Assembly: GCA_037013685.1 (NCBI GenBank)
Contig: CM072896.1
Coordinates: 9,365,444 to 9,429,443 of the forward strand
DNA: 64,000 nt
Origin: Acridotheres tristis
Taxonomy: Eukaryota; Chordata; Aves; Passeriformes; Sturnidae
Direction of reading: 5' to 3'
The notes under the pieces were generated by a model, which was given only the letters and a program-made list of their open reading frames with translations, did no database searches and had not been told where the DNA came from. Shown piece after piece: positions 53,765 to 64,000 of the stretch. The position numbers and the translations under genes are program-made. Numbering within the stretch: position 1 is the stretch's first letter; each line of letters starts with the position of its first letter.

Positions 53765-53900
53765 TCCCAATCAAACCAGAAGTGACCTAGCCACTATACC
53801 ACACTTGCTCCACCTGAGCCAATTTGCATCTTATCCTAAAAAGAATTCACACCAATCTGTTTTTCCTGGCAGGCAGATATCTTTACCACCAGGCTATAAC
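53765..53900 (-). mobile_element. Possible tRNA-derived SINE head or tRNA-Gly-like relic
   Basis: The minus strand (53898 downward) reads TATAGCCTGGTGGTAAAG, then ATATCTGCCTGCCAGG, then GATTGGTGTGAATTC. This parallels a tRNA-Gly(GCC)-type gene: A box with GTGGTA, the CTGCCA anticodon region, and a B box GGTTCGANTCC matched at about 8 of 11 positions. The A-to-B spacing of about 31 bases is right for a tRNA gene. The anticodon and T stems have decayed, so it is not a working tRNA. A second A-box-like phrase, GGTATAGTGGCTAGG, lies further along at about 53785-53800. It could be a decayed SINE or a tRNA pseudogene, or chance. Confidence 0.35.
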
Positions 53901-55576
53901 TGTTGTATCTCTTCCACCTCCTTTTCCCAAAGCTGCTGTGTAAGCATTTCCACCCACCACTCAGACTAAATTAGAGACATCATGCTCTGTGACAGAGAGG
54001 CAAAGTATCTTGCTGTGGTCCCAAAAGCTTTGCTCCAATCTCTGCTAAAGGTTTGCTCACCTGAAAGGCTAATCCCAGTTGATACCTGATTATTACAGGT
54101 GACCACAGATCCTTGCTCTGGATTATGTTAGCTGGAATGGACCACCTGTTCTAGGGTGGTTCTTTGAACTCTGGAAAACCCCACTTGCAGCTGCTCCTAA
54201 CCTCTGCATGGTGGTTACAGACCTTTTTTAATCCTTTTGGAGAGTTTTGTCCTTAGGGAGCTACATTTTGTCTGAAACATCTGTATTGCTGAGTTTATTG
54301 TACAGGCAATTGAAAATACTTCCTGTTGTTCCAGAGAATAACTTGGATTCAGACAGTAGGCTTCGTGGGTCTATGATACTCAGGGGGATGAGCTAAGCAA
54401 AGAATAAACCATTTTATCTGAAACTGGTGAAGTGAATGCTGTTCACGTGTTTCTGTGTGTCTCATGAAGAGCTACATATCTGCATTTGTTAATTCTTCAT
54501 GGAATGACATGAGCTGGTTGCAAGGGAATCTCTTCATACCATCATACTGCTGATACAGACACATCACTGTAACAGCTGTGAAGTCAGGGATCTATCTATC
54601 TACAGCAGAAAATTTCCATCAGCTCAATTAAGTGCTGCTCAGTAGTCTCTACAGATAGAATGATCATCAGCAGTTGCTGCTGGACACACAGGACAGTTCA
54701 TGCACCTACAGATCTGTTAAAACCAAACACAAATATCAGCAGTCAGTTGAGCCCAGCAGATTGCAGATGCTCCTTGGAAAATAAAACCTTCAAGACACCA
54801 TGCAGTGATGGCTACTTGCTATAGAAATGAACCAGTGTGTGCATGGTGCTCGTATATTAAGCTGCGGGAACATGTCCTCATATTCCTTACTCGGAAAAGT
54901 CTGACAATCGTGTCTCAGCCTGAAAACCTCTTAGAAACACTGATGAAAATTACTTTTCATCATCAAAAAAGTATTCACACCTCAGCAAGAAGCCAAATGA
55001 GGACACTGTTTTGGGAGTGTCCCAGACACTGAACTATTGTTTTTAATCCTCTTACTTAAATATGCACAAGCACAGAAATCTCCTAAGGTGCTTAGCACTG
55101 TATTTGACAGAAACAATCCAAGCCTGTGCAAAGGTAAGGGAAAGGGAACTGAGCAGACATGCCTGCAGTCGTGAACAGGGAAAGTTCATGGCCTGGGTCA
55201 GCAGACTGCAGGAACAGAGCAGACCAGCACAGGGTCTCAGGCATGCTGCCTGCTTTCTGACAGGAGGGCTGGACACACAGCCCGGATTTCAGATCCCCCA
55301 GGGTACTGGGGTCTCTGTGCAGTGCTAGGCTGGCCTTTCCAGCAAATCCACTCAAGAGCCACAGTGTGGAAGGAGATCATCCTATGTAGATTCTAAATTA
55401 ACAGGAAGCTTTCTTTTATTCTTTTCTTCTGTTTCTCAAAACGGTTGTCTGAACTCAGCAGAATTTCTGTTTGCAGTCTCTGCTGTACAAAAGCAGCTGG
55501 ATCCACCCAATACATCACTGTTTTCCAGAGCAACTTAAACAGCAGTCTAAGCAAGGACAAAAAGCACAGCTCTGTA

Positions 55577-55676
55577 CCTCTGGCTCCTTCTCTCCCATTC
55601 TTTTTCTTTCCTTGCCTCTTTTGTTTTTTTATCTTTCACCCTCATTCTTTGCCCATTTTTTTTTTCCTCCTTTTTG
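55577..55676 (+). repeat. Polypyrimidine (CT-rich) low-complexity tract
   Basis: About 100 bases almost wholly of C and T, including T-runs of 7 and 10. There is no regular unit. It accounts for the long minus-strand frame nearby. Confidence 0.85.
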
Positions 55677-56047
55677 CAATTTCACCTCCACTGCCATCTG
55701 TAACTCCTCTTCCAAAAGAGTGGTGAAGAACACCCAAGAACAGTTTATGCACACTACAGAGCTGTATGTAGTTAGTGACACATAAATTGGAAGCTCTTAG
55801 GTGACAGAATCTGCTTGTACTCTCACTAAAATAGCAATCGGGATTACTGAGATATAATGGGAAGAAAAATTGAGACCAAACCTGTCTGCAAGACTTCCGA
55901 TAATAAATATGGTTTGTTTGTTGGGTTTGGATTTTGGTTTGGGTTCCTTTTTTGTGGAGAGAGGTTGGGTTTAATATTAGTGAAAGCAAGTGAATATGCA
56001 TCCATGAGAACTTACAGAAAAGTCACTATACAATATTGTCAAATCTT

Positions 56048-56065
56048 GGGGGGGGGAGGGGAGGG
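56048..56065 (+). other. G-rich tract with G-quadruplex potential
   Basis: The run G9-A-G4-A-G3 satisfies the four-tract quadruplex pattern with one-base loops on the plus strand. It lies in unique noncoding DNA, and no promoter is visible near it. Confidence 0.75.
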
Positions 56066-58021
56066 TGAGACTGGTTGGTTTTAATATCAGACTCTTTTTT
56101 TTCTAGGCCAAAACATCAGAAACAACAGAAGTACATACAACTAGGCACAATGAACATTTCTGCAACTTTGAAAAATGTCAGAAATGGGGAGAAAATAAGC
56201 TGTGTGTGACAAGACCTAGAAAATCTGTTTGTTCCTGGTAGCTACTCCTTAGCAGCCATCAGCTCTGCTCTTAAAACAAACATCAAAGGTCTGAAATTCC
56301 ATAATGACTTTTGATGTCTGCACAAGTTCAGTAGTTAAAGTTGAAGACTTGTCACATGAGGAGTTTATGTCAATTATAAAGTATAAAAAAGAAGTCACAC
56401 ACATGCAGGCATATGTTCATTATTAAAACAACAAGTCCACCAACTCTCCTTCTCTGTTGAATGTTTGGCCTATTTTATGAGAAAATAAAAATGAAAAATA
56501 GCTCCAGTTTTCAAGGTAAAATACTTGAAAGAAAAAAATGAATGTCAGTAGTAGCTTTCCCTTTTCTACTGAACTGTGCTGGTACATTCTTCAGCTTAAC
56601 CCTCACATGCCCTTGTAATTTTTCTGTAATGGATGCTTTTTCCCTGTTCCAACACAGGAGCCTAGATTGTTGCTTTTTACACCATTGCCCAGTAGACAAG
56701 TTGGTTCCCAATGTCACTCAATGGCATAAAGTAATTTTCCCAATTGAAAAAATAAATTAGATTGCAGGTTGTCTAAATGTTGCCTATCATGCTTCCTTTA
56801 GCTGCCCTTTAACACCTGCCAACATTTCACAAGGCTTATTTACCCCTAACAAATGAGTAAACAGACCCCATTTTGGTGCAAACAGGCATAGCTTTTTAAA
56901 AACAATTTTCCAAATGTTTTCACAAGCAAAAGCTATAATATCTTAAAGTTTCGGGGTATATAAAGTGAGAGCAAGAATAGATAATCTACAAAGCAAAAGC
57001 ACAAACTGAAACAAGCCAAATTGCTCCTCTTCCCTATCAGGTAATGGGGCAGGGAGAGGAAGACTGCTTACCTGAAATGATTTTTAATGGAGTCATTACT
57101 AACATCAAGTGAAATTTTCCAAAACACTGCAACAATTTAGAATCCAAACCTCATTGTCTTTCTGAGAGGCACTTGGTGAATTTCTTGGTGAAACAGCTTA
57201 TGGGGAATAGTGATGTATGAATATCTCATAGAAAGGGTGTGGCTTCTTCCCAAGATGCAGATTCCTGTTGGGAGCACAATTGTGTTTCCTTCCACTTAGC
57301 CTGATTCACTGCTGCAGACTCATTTTCCCAGATCCTGCACTGGAAAATAACCTTGTCACGATGACTGCCAGAGCAAACCAGCAGGATACTGCTTGGAAAC
57401 CCTCAAATCATAGCTGGCATGTTCAGGGCTTCCTGATTTCCTGACACTCATTTTGGAGCCTGACAGCCACCATGGCTCCAAGCTGAGCAACCCTTGGCAC
57501 TTCAGGGGGATTCCAAAGCTGCATCCAACAGGTTGGGAGTTTCCCAGAGTGCCCCAAGGAAGCATGGCAGAGCCAGGAGTCCAACCATTCTTTCATTTAG
57601 GAAAACCATGTTTTCCCATTTTCCTTTGAGTGGAAAATTTTAAAATGCCATTTTTCGTTCCAATTCAGTACAAAAACATACTGGAATTCATGTCTCCTCA
57701 AGCACAGTTCCCCATCATAAAACTTCTGAGTCTCAGCTAGTTCTTCTGTCTTCAGTGCCTTTGAAAATCACCCCGAGCTCTCTCTGATGAAATCATAAAA
57801 GCAAATGCATGCTTTTACTTTATGTTCAGTCAAATACCAGATGTTTAAATATTCTCATCATATTCAATACACAATTATCTGTTCAAAAGTTTTGTTTCAC
57901 AATACTGTGGGAATTACACTCCTTCATACAAATGCTAATATTAGAATGCTGGAAAGACCATTCATGCATAAATAAGAGCATTTATGGCTATTCATTGTTT
58001 GTTACTTGGTGTTCATTTAGG

Positions 58022-58690
58022 TATTGGTGAGCAAGGGAAGAGCAAGTAACATCATCTGCCTGGACACGTGCAGAGTGTTTGACATTGTTCTGCAAAACAC
58101 CCTTGTCTCTGAACTGGAGACACAGATGTGGTGTGTGGAATAACTGGTAGTGGGGAAGGAATTGGCTGGGCAATCAAACCCACAGTGTGATCCCACCTTG
58201 AGTATTGCACCCAGCCCTGGGGTCTCCAGCATGAGGGGGATGTGGATCTGCTGAAGCAAGTCCAGAGGAGGCCATGAAAATGCTCAGAGGGTTGGAGCTC
58301 CTCTCCTATGATGACAGGGTGAGAGAGTTGGGTTTGCTCAGGCTGGAGAAGATGAGGTTCTGAGGACATCTTATAGCACCTTAAAGTACATAAAGGGGAC
58401 CTACAAAAATGTTAGAGTAGGAATTTTCACAAGGAGAGAATAAGGGATAATGGCCTTAAACTGGAAAATGGTAGGTTTAGATTAGATTCTTTACTGTGAG
58501 GGTGGTGGAACCTTGGCACAGGCTGTCCACAGGAACTACGGATGCGCCATCCCTGGAAGTGTTCAGGGCCAGGCTGGATGGGGCTCTGTGCAACCTGGTC
58601 TAATGGGAGGTGTCCATGCCATAGCAGGGGGCTGGAATGAGATTATCTTTAAGGTCTTTTCCAACCCAAACCAATCTATCATTATTCTTC
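58022..58690 (+). mobile_element. CR1 LINE, internally deleted copy, plus strand
   Basis: The 5' part (58022 to about 58180) matches the CR1 reverse transcriptase region: GGTGAGCAAGGGAAGAGCAA, ATCATCTGCCTGGAC, then AAGGAATTGGCTGG. The sequence then jumps near 58180-58190 to the region starting GAGTATTGCACCCAGCC. From there it follows the ORF2 C-terminus and 3' UTR: GTCCAGAGGAGGCCATGAA, CTTTACTGTGAGGGTGGTG, CCATCCCTGGAAGTGTTCAG, GATTATCTTTAAGGTCTTTTCC. It ends in AACCCAAACCAATCTATCATTATTC, the decayed CR1 terminal repeat. Several hundred bases of ORF2, including the catalytic D-D box, are missing. It belongs to a different CR1 subfamily from the minus-strand copy, judged from its 3' UTR wording. 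Confidence 0.93.
58060..58140 (+). pseudogene. CR1 reverse transcriptase box A relic
   Basis: One plus frame reads LDTCRVFDIV, then LVSELE, and stops at TAA 58141. This corresponds to the first catalytic box of CR1 reverse transcriptase, usually L-D-x-x-K-A-F-D-T-V followed by LVSKLERHGF. Both aspartates of the box survive, but the frame dies within 27 codons. The second catalytic box has been lost with the internal deletion. It is non-functional. Confidence 0.8.
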
Positions 58691-61600
58691 TCGGAAAACA
58701 ATTTTATCAAGCAAATAACAGCCTGTGATTTACATGACCAGCTCTACACTACGCAGGATGAACAGGGAACAATGCCAATGTAAGCAACAATCTGGGAACT
58801 TATTCCCCAAAAGTGATCTGTAAAAAAGTTAAATGACAAAGTTACAAAAAGTTGGAGGTACCAAAAAATAGTGAAAACTATCTTCTAAAGACAAGGCTAA
58901 CATTTTTTCAGCCAGCTTGGTTGAAGAGCAAGCAGCACAGAGGAATTAGCTCTGCCACCTCTCCCCACTACCAGGGCATGTCCTGCTGCCTCAGCTGAGG
59001 AGGGGCTTTTCTACAGCTGCCTCTGGTCTACCACTGCTCCCTGGATTGTGGGAGCTGCAGGGCTGCTGAGGAACATGCCATTTGTGCTGGAAAGCATCCT
59101 AAAGCTTTTAAAATCCCAGCTGCCACAGGCTGCTCTTGGGAAAATAGGATCCATAAAATCTTGGTGCAAACTGTGTCACTGCAAAATAACACAAAAGGGT
59201 TTTGTGTCATGGTAATCGGATCCCATCTACAGCATTCACTTTAAGACAAATAGGAAGTGATGAATGAGACTCAAATTCTTTTTGGTACGCACCAACAGCC
59301 GAGATTTCATTGAGACCAGAGACACGATTAAGGAATGCAGTGGCCATACTTTCCTTTCATATGAGCTGTTTTGAGTGGTTCTCTCTACAGTATTTCTTTA
59401 GCAATGAACTTAGAGCTGCTACTTGTTCTCTGAGCAATTGGATCACACAGACTAAGGTGAAGACAGAGGCCAGGTAAGGTGCAGTATCCCCTATGTAAGC
59501 ACCACCCAAGAGTGATATCCTGAGAGGAATATGACCATGACATCTCTAGGCACTCCATTTCACTGATATCCATTCCTAGAATAGTTATGCATTCTTGGCC
59601 TCACACCTTTTGGGACTTCTGAGAAACATGGACAGTTCACTGGACTATTCCCTATCAAATACAAGAGCCATCAGCCATAATTTCTGTTTGCCATTCAATT
59701 CTTTAACATTCACACACACCATTTTCAGGGGAGGAAAACCACAGGGACGCCCTTGCACTGGGAAATCGTAAGAGAGTCAACCTGCAGGAGGCAAAGAGCA
59801 GGCAATGAGCTCATGAGCTCCTCTGCTTCAAATAACACCTGAAAAGTCTTTGAGGATAAAGAAGGGGAAGCAGAAATAGGATGTTTCTGTTGATCTTTGG
59901 AAGCTTTCCAACTTTATCTTTTCATCTGATTCAGATTCATTCAGACACAGGCTACTAGCTCCAGGGTAGTTTAGCAGGAACAGAGACGCAGTAGCAAGTT
60001 AAGGGGCTCTTTGGCCCACTCTGTGCTCACCTGCGTGGCACAAGGAGAAACCGAGCACAGCCACTGCCCCACTGAGTCAGCCCAGGCTCCTCCTCCGGGG
60101 GTCCTGGCATCAGTGCAGCCAGTGAGGCTGAGGTGAGCGTGTCACAAGTCAGACTGCAGCTGAGCCTCCAGTATCCCATAGGAAACACGAGCAAATTTTC
60201 CAGCACTCTACAGAGAAAAATACACGTAGCTGTCTGCCCCACAGAAGCCTCGGAGGATTACTTATCACGAATCAACAAGTTCATCCCAGAGCCAGAGTCA
60301 GAACAGCTTTGGGCTCAGTTGCAGCTCATTTTTGGCAACACATAAACACTCATCCCTGTTTGAAAGACACCCTCAAACACAGTGTCAGTGTCACATCAAA
60401 GGTTTTGGCTGAAGGGGGAAGATAGCAAAACTTTCATGAAGACTTTCCCAAGAGTGGAATATAGTGTAGGAAGTATTTTCACTCCTTAGTATTTTACACA
60501 CATAAGAACAGCTCAAGTCTTTTGGGAATGTACAGTTTAAGCCTTGGATTGTCACTGTATTATCAAGCCAGGCATACAGTTGCAGTAGCAAAAATGACAC
60601 AAACTGAAACTGCAAACTCAAAAGTCAGGTGACAATCAGACCTGGTGGAACACCATATGATATTTTTAATTACAATATTCAGCAAGTTTGACAGATTTAA
60701 TAACTTCACTGTAATATTTTATTGCTGAAAGAATTGTCTGTTGACATGTTGTGCAAGTATTTTTGAACCATGTAATAATATTAGCCAAGACCAAAACAAT
60801 TATTATAAATCTAATTATTCTAAAACATGGAACATTAAAGATCACTAAGCCTGGCTCTTGGCAACTATATTTATTTATTTTGTTTCTGGCAACTGATTTT
60901 CAGAAACACTAGAGGTGCTTTTACTTTCAGAAGTGTCCTGTTATGAGAAGTGAAATTCTCATTCACCATTAAGGGCAATATCCCAAAGACCATTAACAGT
61001 CCTTCATTGTTGAACACTAAAACCTCTTCTCCTAAAGGATGTTATGGTGCTACTTATTCACTTAAACATCAATTTTATCAATTTTTTTGTGGTATTCTAC
61101 TACTCACATTAGTGTTTTCTAAGATGCTTCCAAAGCAGAAGTTCCCTGTGGTCTTGGAGCATTTTTGTTAGCTCCTCAGGAAGCCAATAAATTGGAGCAC
61201 TTAGTGTAGAAAATAAGATCCTATGCCCTATTTGATATGTGTTTATGTTCTACTGGAATAAAGAGATGTGCTACAGATAGTGAAATTCTGTTCATTAGCT
61301 TGTATTTATTATCAGACTGCAGCTGCAGCCTTTGGGCTGGCTGACATACTTTAAAGTGTTTTCTAATATAATAAGTACTTTGGAGGAAAACAGTGTTAGC
61401 ATTATGAAGCCAAATTCTAAGACAGTTACAAAAAAAGCTACTCTTATTCACTCAGTTAACTTGCTCTAAGTTGAGCCGACATTAAAAGCAGGATTTGGGC
61501 TGCATACTTAAATATATGTTAATATACAGAAAGAGCATAGTGCCAAGTTGTCTGAAATTGCATAGACTCCCACAAGTGAACCCACACCACACAACACAAT

Positions 61601-64000
61601 CTGTCACGTCAGGAAGATTTAACAGCACTGGTCCAATCCAATGCAGTTGGGATTAGCCTAACCCAGCAACCTCAGCAATGCCTTTAGTTAAAGAGCCCTT
61701 TGCTGCTGGAATGCAGCACAGCCTGACCTGGAACTTGAACTCCACCAGTGCTGTCCTTCTCCACTTCCACTTTCATGCAAAAGGAGTCAGCTCAGGCTCA
61801 TTTTCAGCAATTAATTTAGACTTAGTTGAGTCCTCAACTCTCAGAGGTGTGAGCTCCCTTTTTGTTGCACACAGTAGTCCTAGCAAATAGTGATGGTTCA
61901 AAATGCAACGTCAGGAGAAATATTGTCTCGTGCTCAATAATGTCATCACTGAGTGCTACAGAGGAGTGGATGAATCTAGTAGTTATTACAGATATGTTAA
62001 ACTTGCCATATCTGCAAATTTAATCTACCATTGCCTGAAATGAGTTTCTCCAGGAAGCAAATTCACACAAAAGAAACAACAAGAACAACCACATGGTTCC
62101 AAAGGACAGGGGATGGAAACACAGGAGCTCTAAACTGAGCCCAGTGCAGGGAGAACACAGCCACAGAAACAGTTAATTGTCTGCCATCTTAATTCACCAG
62201 CCACTGAAGACATCAAGTGCTTTGAGAATGGATCTCAAGATTTTTGTGACAAGAAGAAAAAATTTAAATTTCACAAACAATGGATGTCACCTTGCAAGAC
62301 ATGACTTTTCTATTATGACTCCCAGCATTTTGTCAGAGTTCCTGGTTTCCTCTTGACTCAGGTTCCACTCCATTTATCCAAAGTCTTGTCTCACTCTGGT
62401 GTTTTCAGCTTATAAACTTCTACTCCAGCTCCTTGCTTGTTCTCACTTATCCCTCGTTCACGTGTTCAACCATCTCCTTTTCTTTCAGTTTACCCCCCAC
62501 ACTCACTGGTTCCCATTTGCAGTCCCACTCCATCAGAAGAAAACTTGCCTCATGATCCAGTCTAGCTTTTCCTGCCTTGCACAGCCCTTAAAGCCTGGGT
62601 GTCTCACCCTTGTCCTAAGTTCTCCTCATTTTTTATCATCTCTGCACCAGAAAAATCTCTTTTCTATCTGATTTGTCCCACATCTGCACAACCAGCAGAG
62701 GTGATCACAAGGAGAACCTGCAGAGCACCTGGATGCCCTGGGGTCAATCTCAGCCTTAGGTGAAGTCATCTGCTTCTCCTGCACAATTCTGAACCAACAT
62801 GTTTTGATATTTGGCTTGGATCAAATCCATCCTAGGTCGATATCTTGAAAGAATAGCAAAAGCAATCCCTGATCCCAGAACCACCTCTGACTTAAAGTTC
62901 TCCTGGAAACACAAAAGCATATCAGTAGAAGAAAAAGTGGAAAAATTCCTTTTACTGGAGTGAGTAAATATTAGGAAATTATTTCAGCTGAAATACAACT
63001 TAGGAAAGGGACACTCTTCACACTTACATTATTAACTTGTAAAGAACACATTTATGTCAGAATTCAGAGATGTTTCTCTCAGAGAATCAGTTTTAAGAAC
63101 AACTTCTTAAGTTGTTCCAAGATTCCCCAAGCTCCCCACATCCTGGAGTAAAAAATTTTAGCATGTACTTTCTCAAATGATTTTGCCTAGAAATCAGACT
63201 TGATGCCCTTTTGTTTTTCTGTGCTATTCAATGTATGGCAAACATGCAGCATGAAAATTTTTACCCTAATAATTTGCTAATCTACTTGTAAGAGAGAGTT
63301 GTGATAGTTTTAAACAATCTCAAATACCATTCTTGCCATCAGATCTGACAAAGAGATACAGAAGAGAAAACTGCAAATGCAAGAAAGAATGGAAACAGAT
63401 ACTACATAAAATCAATGCTTTTTGAGCAGTATGCAAAAATGCAGATACACAGATCAAGATGGGAATAAACCTGAAGGGTTATTTTGGCCTTAGGCTAAAT
63501 AAATAATACTTCCCTCTGGAATTCAGCATTAAGCAAGGGGTTGTAACTGCCTCACTGCTTGGAAAGCGTCAGGTTCAAAAGAAAAGCACTGGGTTTGTCC
63601 ATTGCCTCTCTGACAAATGGCTGAGTGTTTCCTGGAGATAGAGTGGCTGTGCCCAAATGTGAGGTATTGAAAGAGCAGAGAGACCATGCAAGAATTAGCA
63701 GAAAGATGAAAATCCCTGAGGTGAGACCGTGAAAAAAAAGCTGAGAAGAAATCAGATACACTTATATTAACATTGAACTCATTTAAAACAATTAATTAGT
63801 ATTTCAGAGAGAAAACACTCATTAAAGATTTAGCTGAGGTGTAAAATTCATAATAGGCATATCACAAGACTTAAATTCTCACTAGCAAAAAGCAGGTTTA
63901 ATATTCCTGATGTTTTTCAGACAAAATGAATGGGAATCAGATGTTATTTTCCTCCTTCCAGGAGAGAAGATAACTAAACATTGAGTACACTGTTGTGTTT
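58691..64000. other. Unique noncoding DNA, no gene recognised
   Basis: No frame exceeds about 90 codons and none is recognisable. A GC-richer patch with a few CpGs lies at about 60020-60130, too small for a CpG island. An AT-rich patch at about 60640-60840 resembles a conserved noncoding element. A pyrimidine-rich segment runs from about 62340 to 62670. No repeats were named after the CR1 end at about 58690. Confidence 0.65.
59807..59820. repeat. Perfect 14-bp palindrome
   Basis: GAGCTCATGAGCTC equals its own reverse complement. No function is inferred. A palindrome of this size can occur by chance in 64 kb. Confidence 0.9.

Larger units (their letters stand above)
53901..58021. other. Unique noncoding DNA, no gene recognised
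   Basis: Mostly AT-rich, with a long polypyrimidine tract (55577-55676), a T/G-rich tract (about 55908-55960) and a G-rich tract with quadruplex potential (56048-56065). Frames up to 119 codons (55642-56001 minus) are low-complexity shadows of these tracts. No repeat family is recognised. Confidence 0.65.

Noticed and set aside
55642..56001. 119-codon minus-strand frame
   Set aside because: Its composition is set by the neighbouring polypyrimidine and T/G-rich tracts.
58052..58369. 105-codon minus-strand frame
   Set aside because: It is antisense to the plus-strand CR1 and has no independent support.
60020..60130. Possible CpG island
   Set aside because: Only a handful of CpGs over about 100 bases, far too short and sparse.
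62340..62670. Pyrimidine-rich segment as a repeat or gene (90-codon frame)
   Set aside because: No regular unit and no family match. The frame is low-complexity and hydrophobic because of T-rich composition.
1..64000. CRISPR arrays, bacterial operons, phage or endogenous retrovirus genes
   Set aside because: No regularly spaced repeats, no ribosome-binding-site and start patterns with long frames, and no LTR pairs or gag/pol motifs outside the LINE relics.

Overview
The window looks like one piece of a bird chromosome, and I can find no gene in it. The sequence is AT-rich and CpG-poor, and stop codons are dense in all six frames. The longest open frame is about 145 codons, and none of the longer frames reads as a known protein or is organised like an exon series. 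The avian call rests on two CR1 LINE copies: 45864-46392 (minus strand) and 58022-58690 (plus strand). Both match the avian CR1 ORF2 C-terminus and 3' end almost word for word. Interspersed repeats are otherwise scarce, as expected for birds. I see no Alu, L1, bacterial operon, viral gene set or CRISPR array. Species cannot be told from this window.

Layout: 1-7299 is unique noncoding DNA. At 7300-7880 lies a much older LINE relic on the minus strand, with decayed reverse transcriptase blocks. 7881-18894 is unique sequence with short simple repeats. 18895-19008 is a MIR-like SINE remnant on the minus strand. 19009-45796 is a long repeat-poor stretch, with a possible ancient sauropsid repeat scrap near 26537-26610 and an (AT)n(GT)n microsatellite at 43753-43790. 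The minus-strand CR1 follows directly after an 11-bp purine tandem repeat. 46393-58021 is unique sequence apart from a tRNA-Gly-like piece at about 53765-53900 (minus strand), possibly a SINE head. The plus-strand CR1 carries a large internal deletion. 58691-64000 is again unique.

Interpretation: this is intergenic DNA, a gene desert, or the inside of a large intron. Several AT-rich stretches with clustered homeodomain-type TAAT cores resemble conserved noncoding elements. That is an impression only and needs an alignment. I found no previously undescribed biological system. The most informative content is the layered fossil record of retroposons of different ages (LINE relic, MIR-like SINE, tRNA-like head, younger CR1s). 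Family assignments come from recalled consensus patterns, not from a database search.
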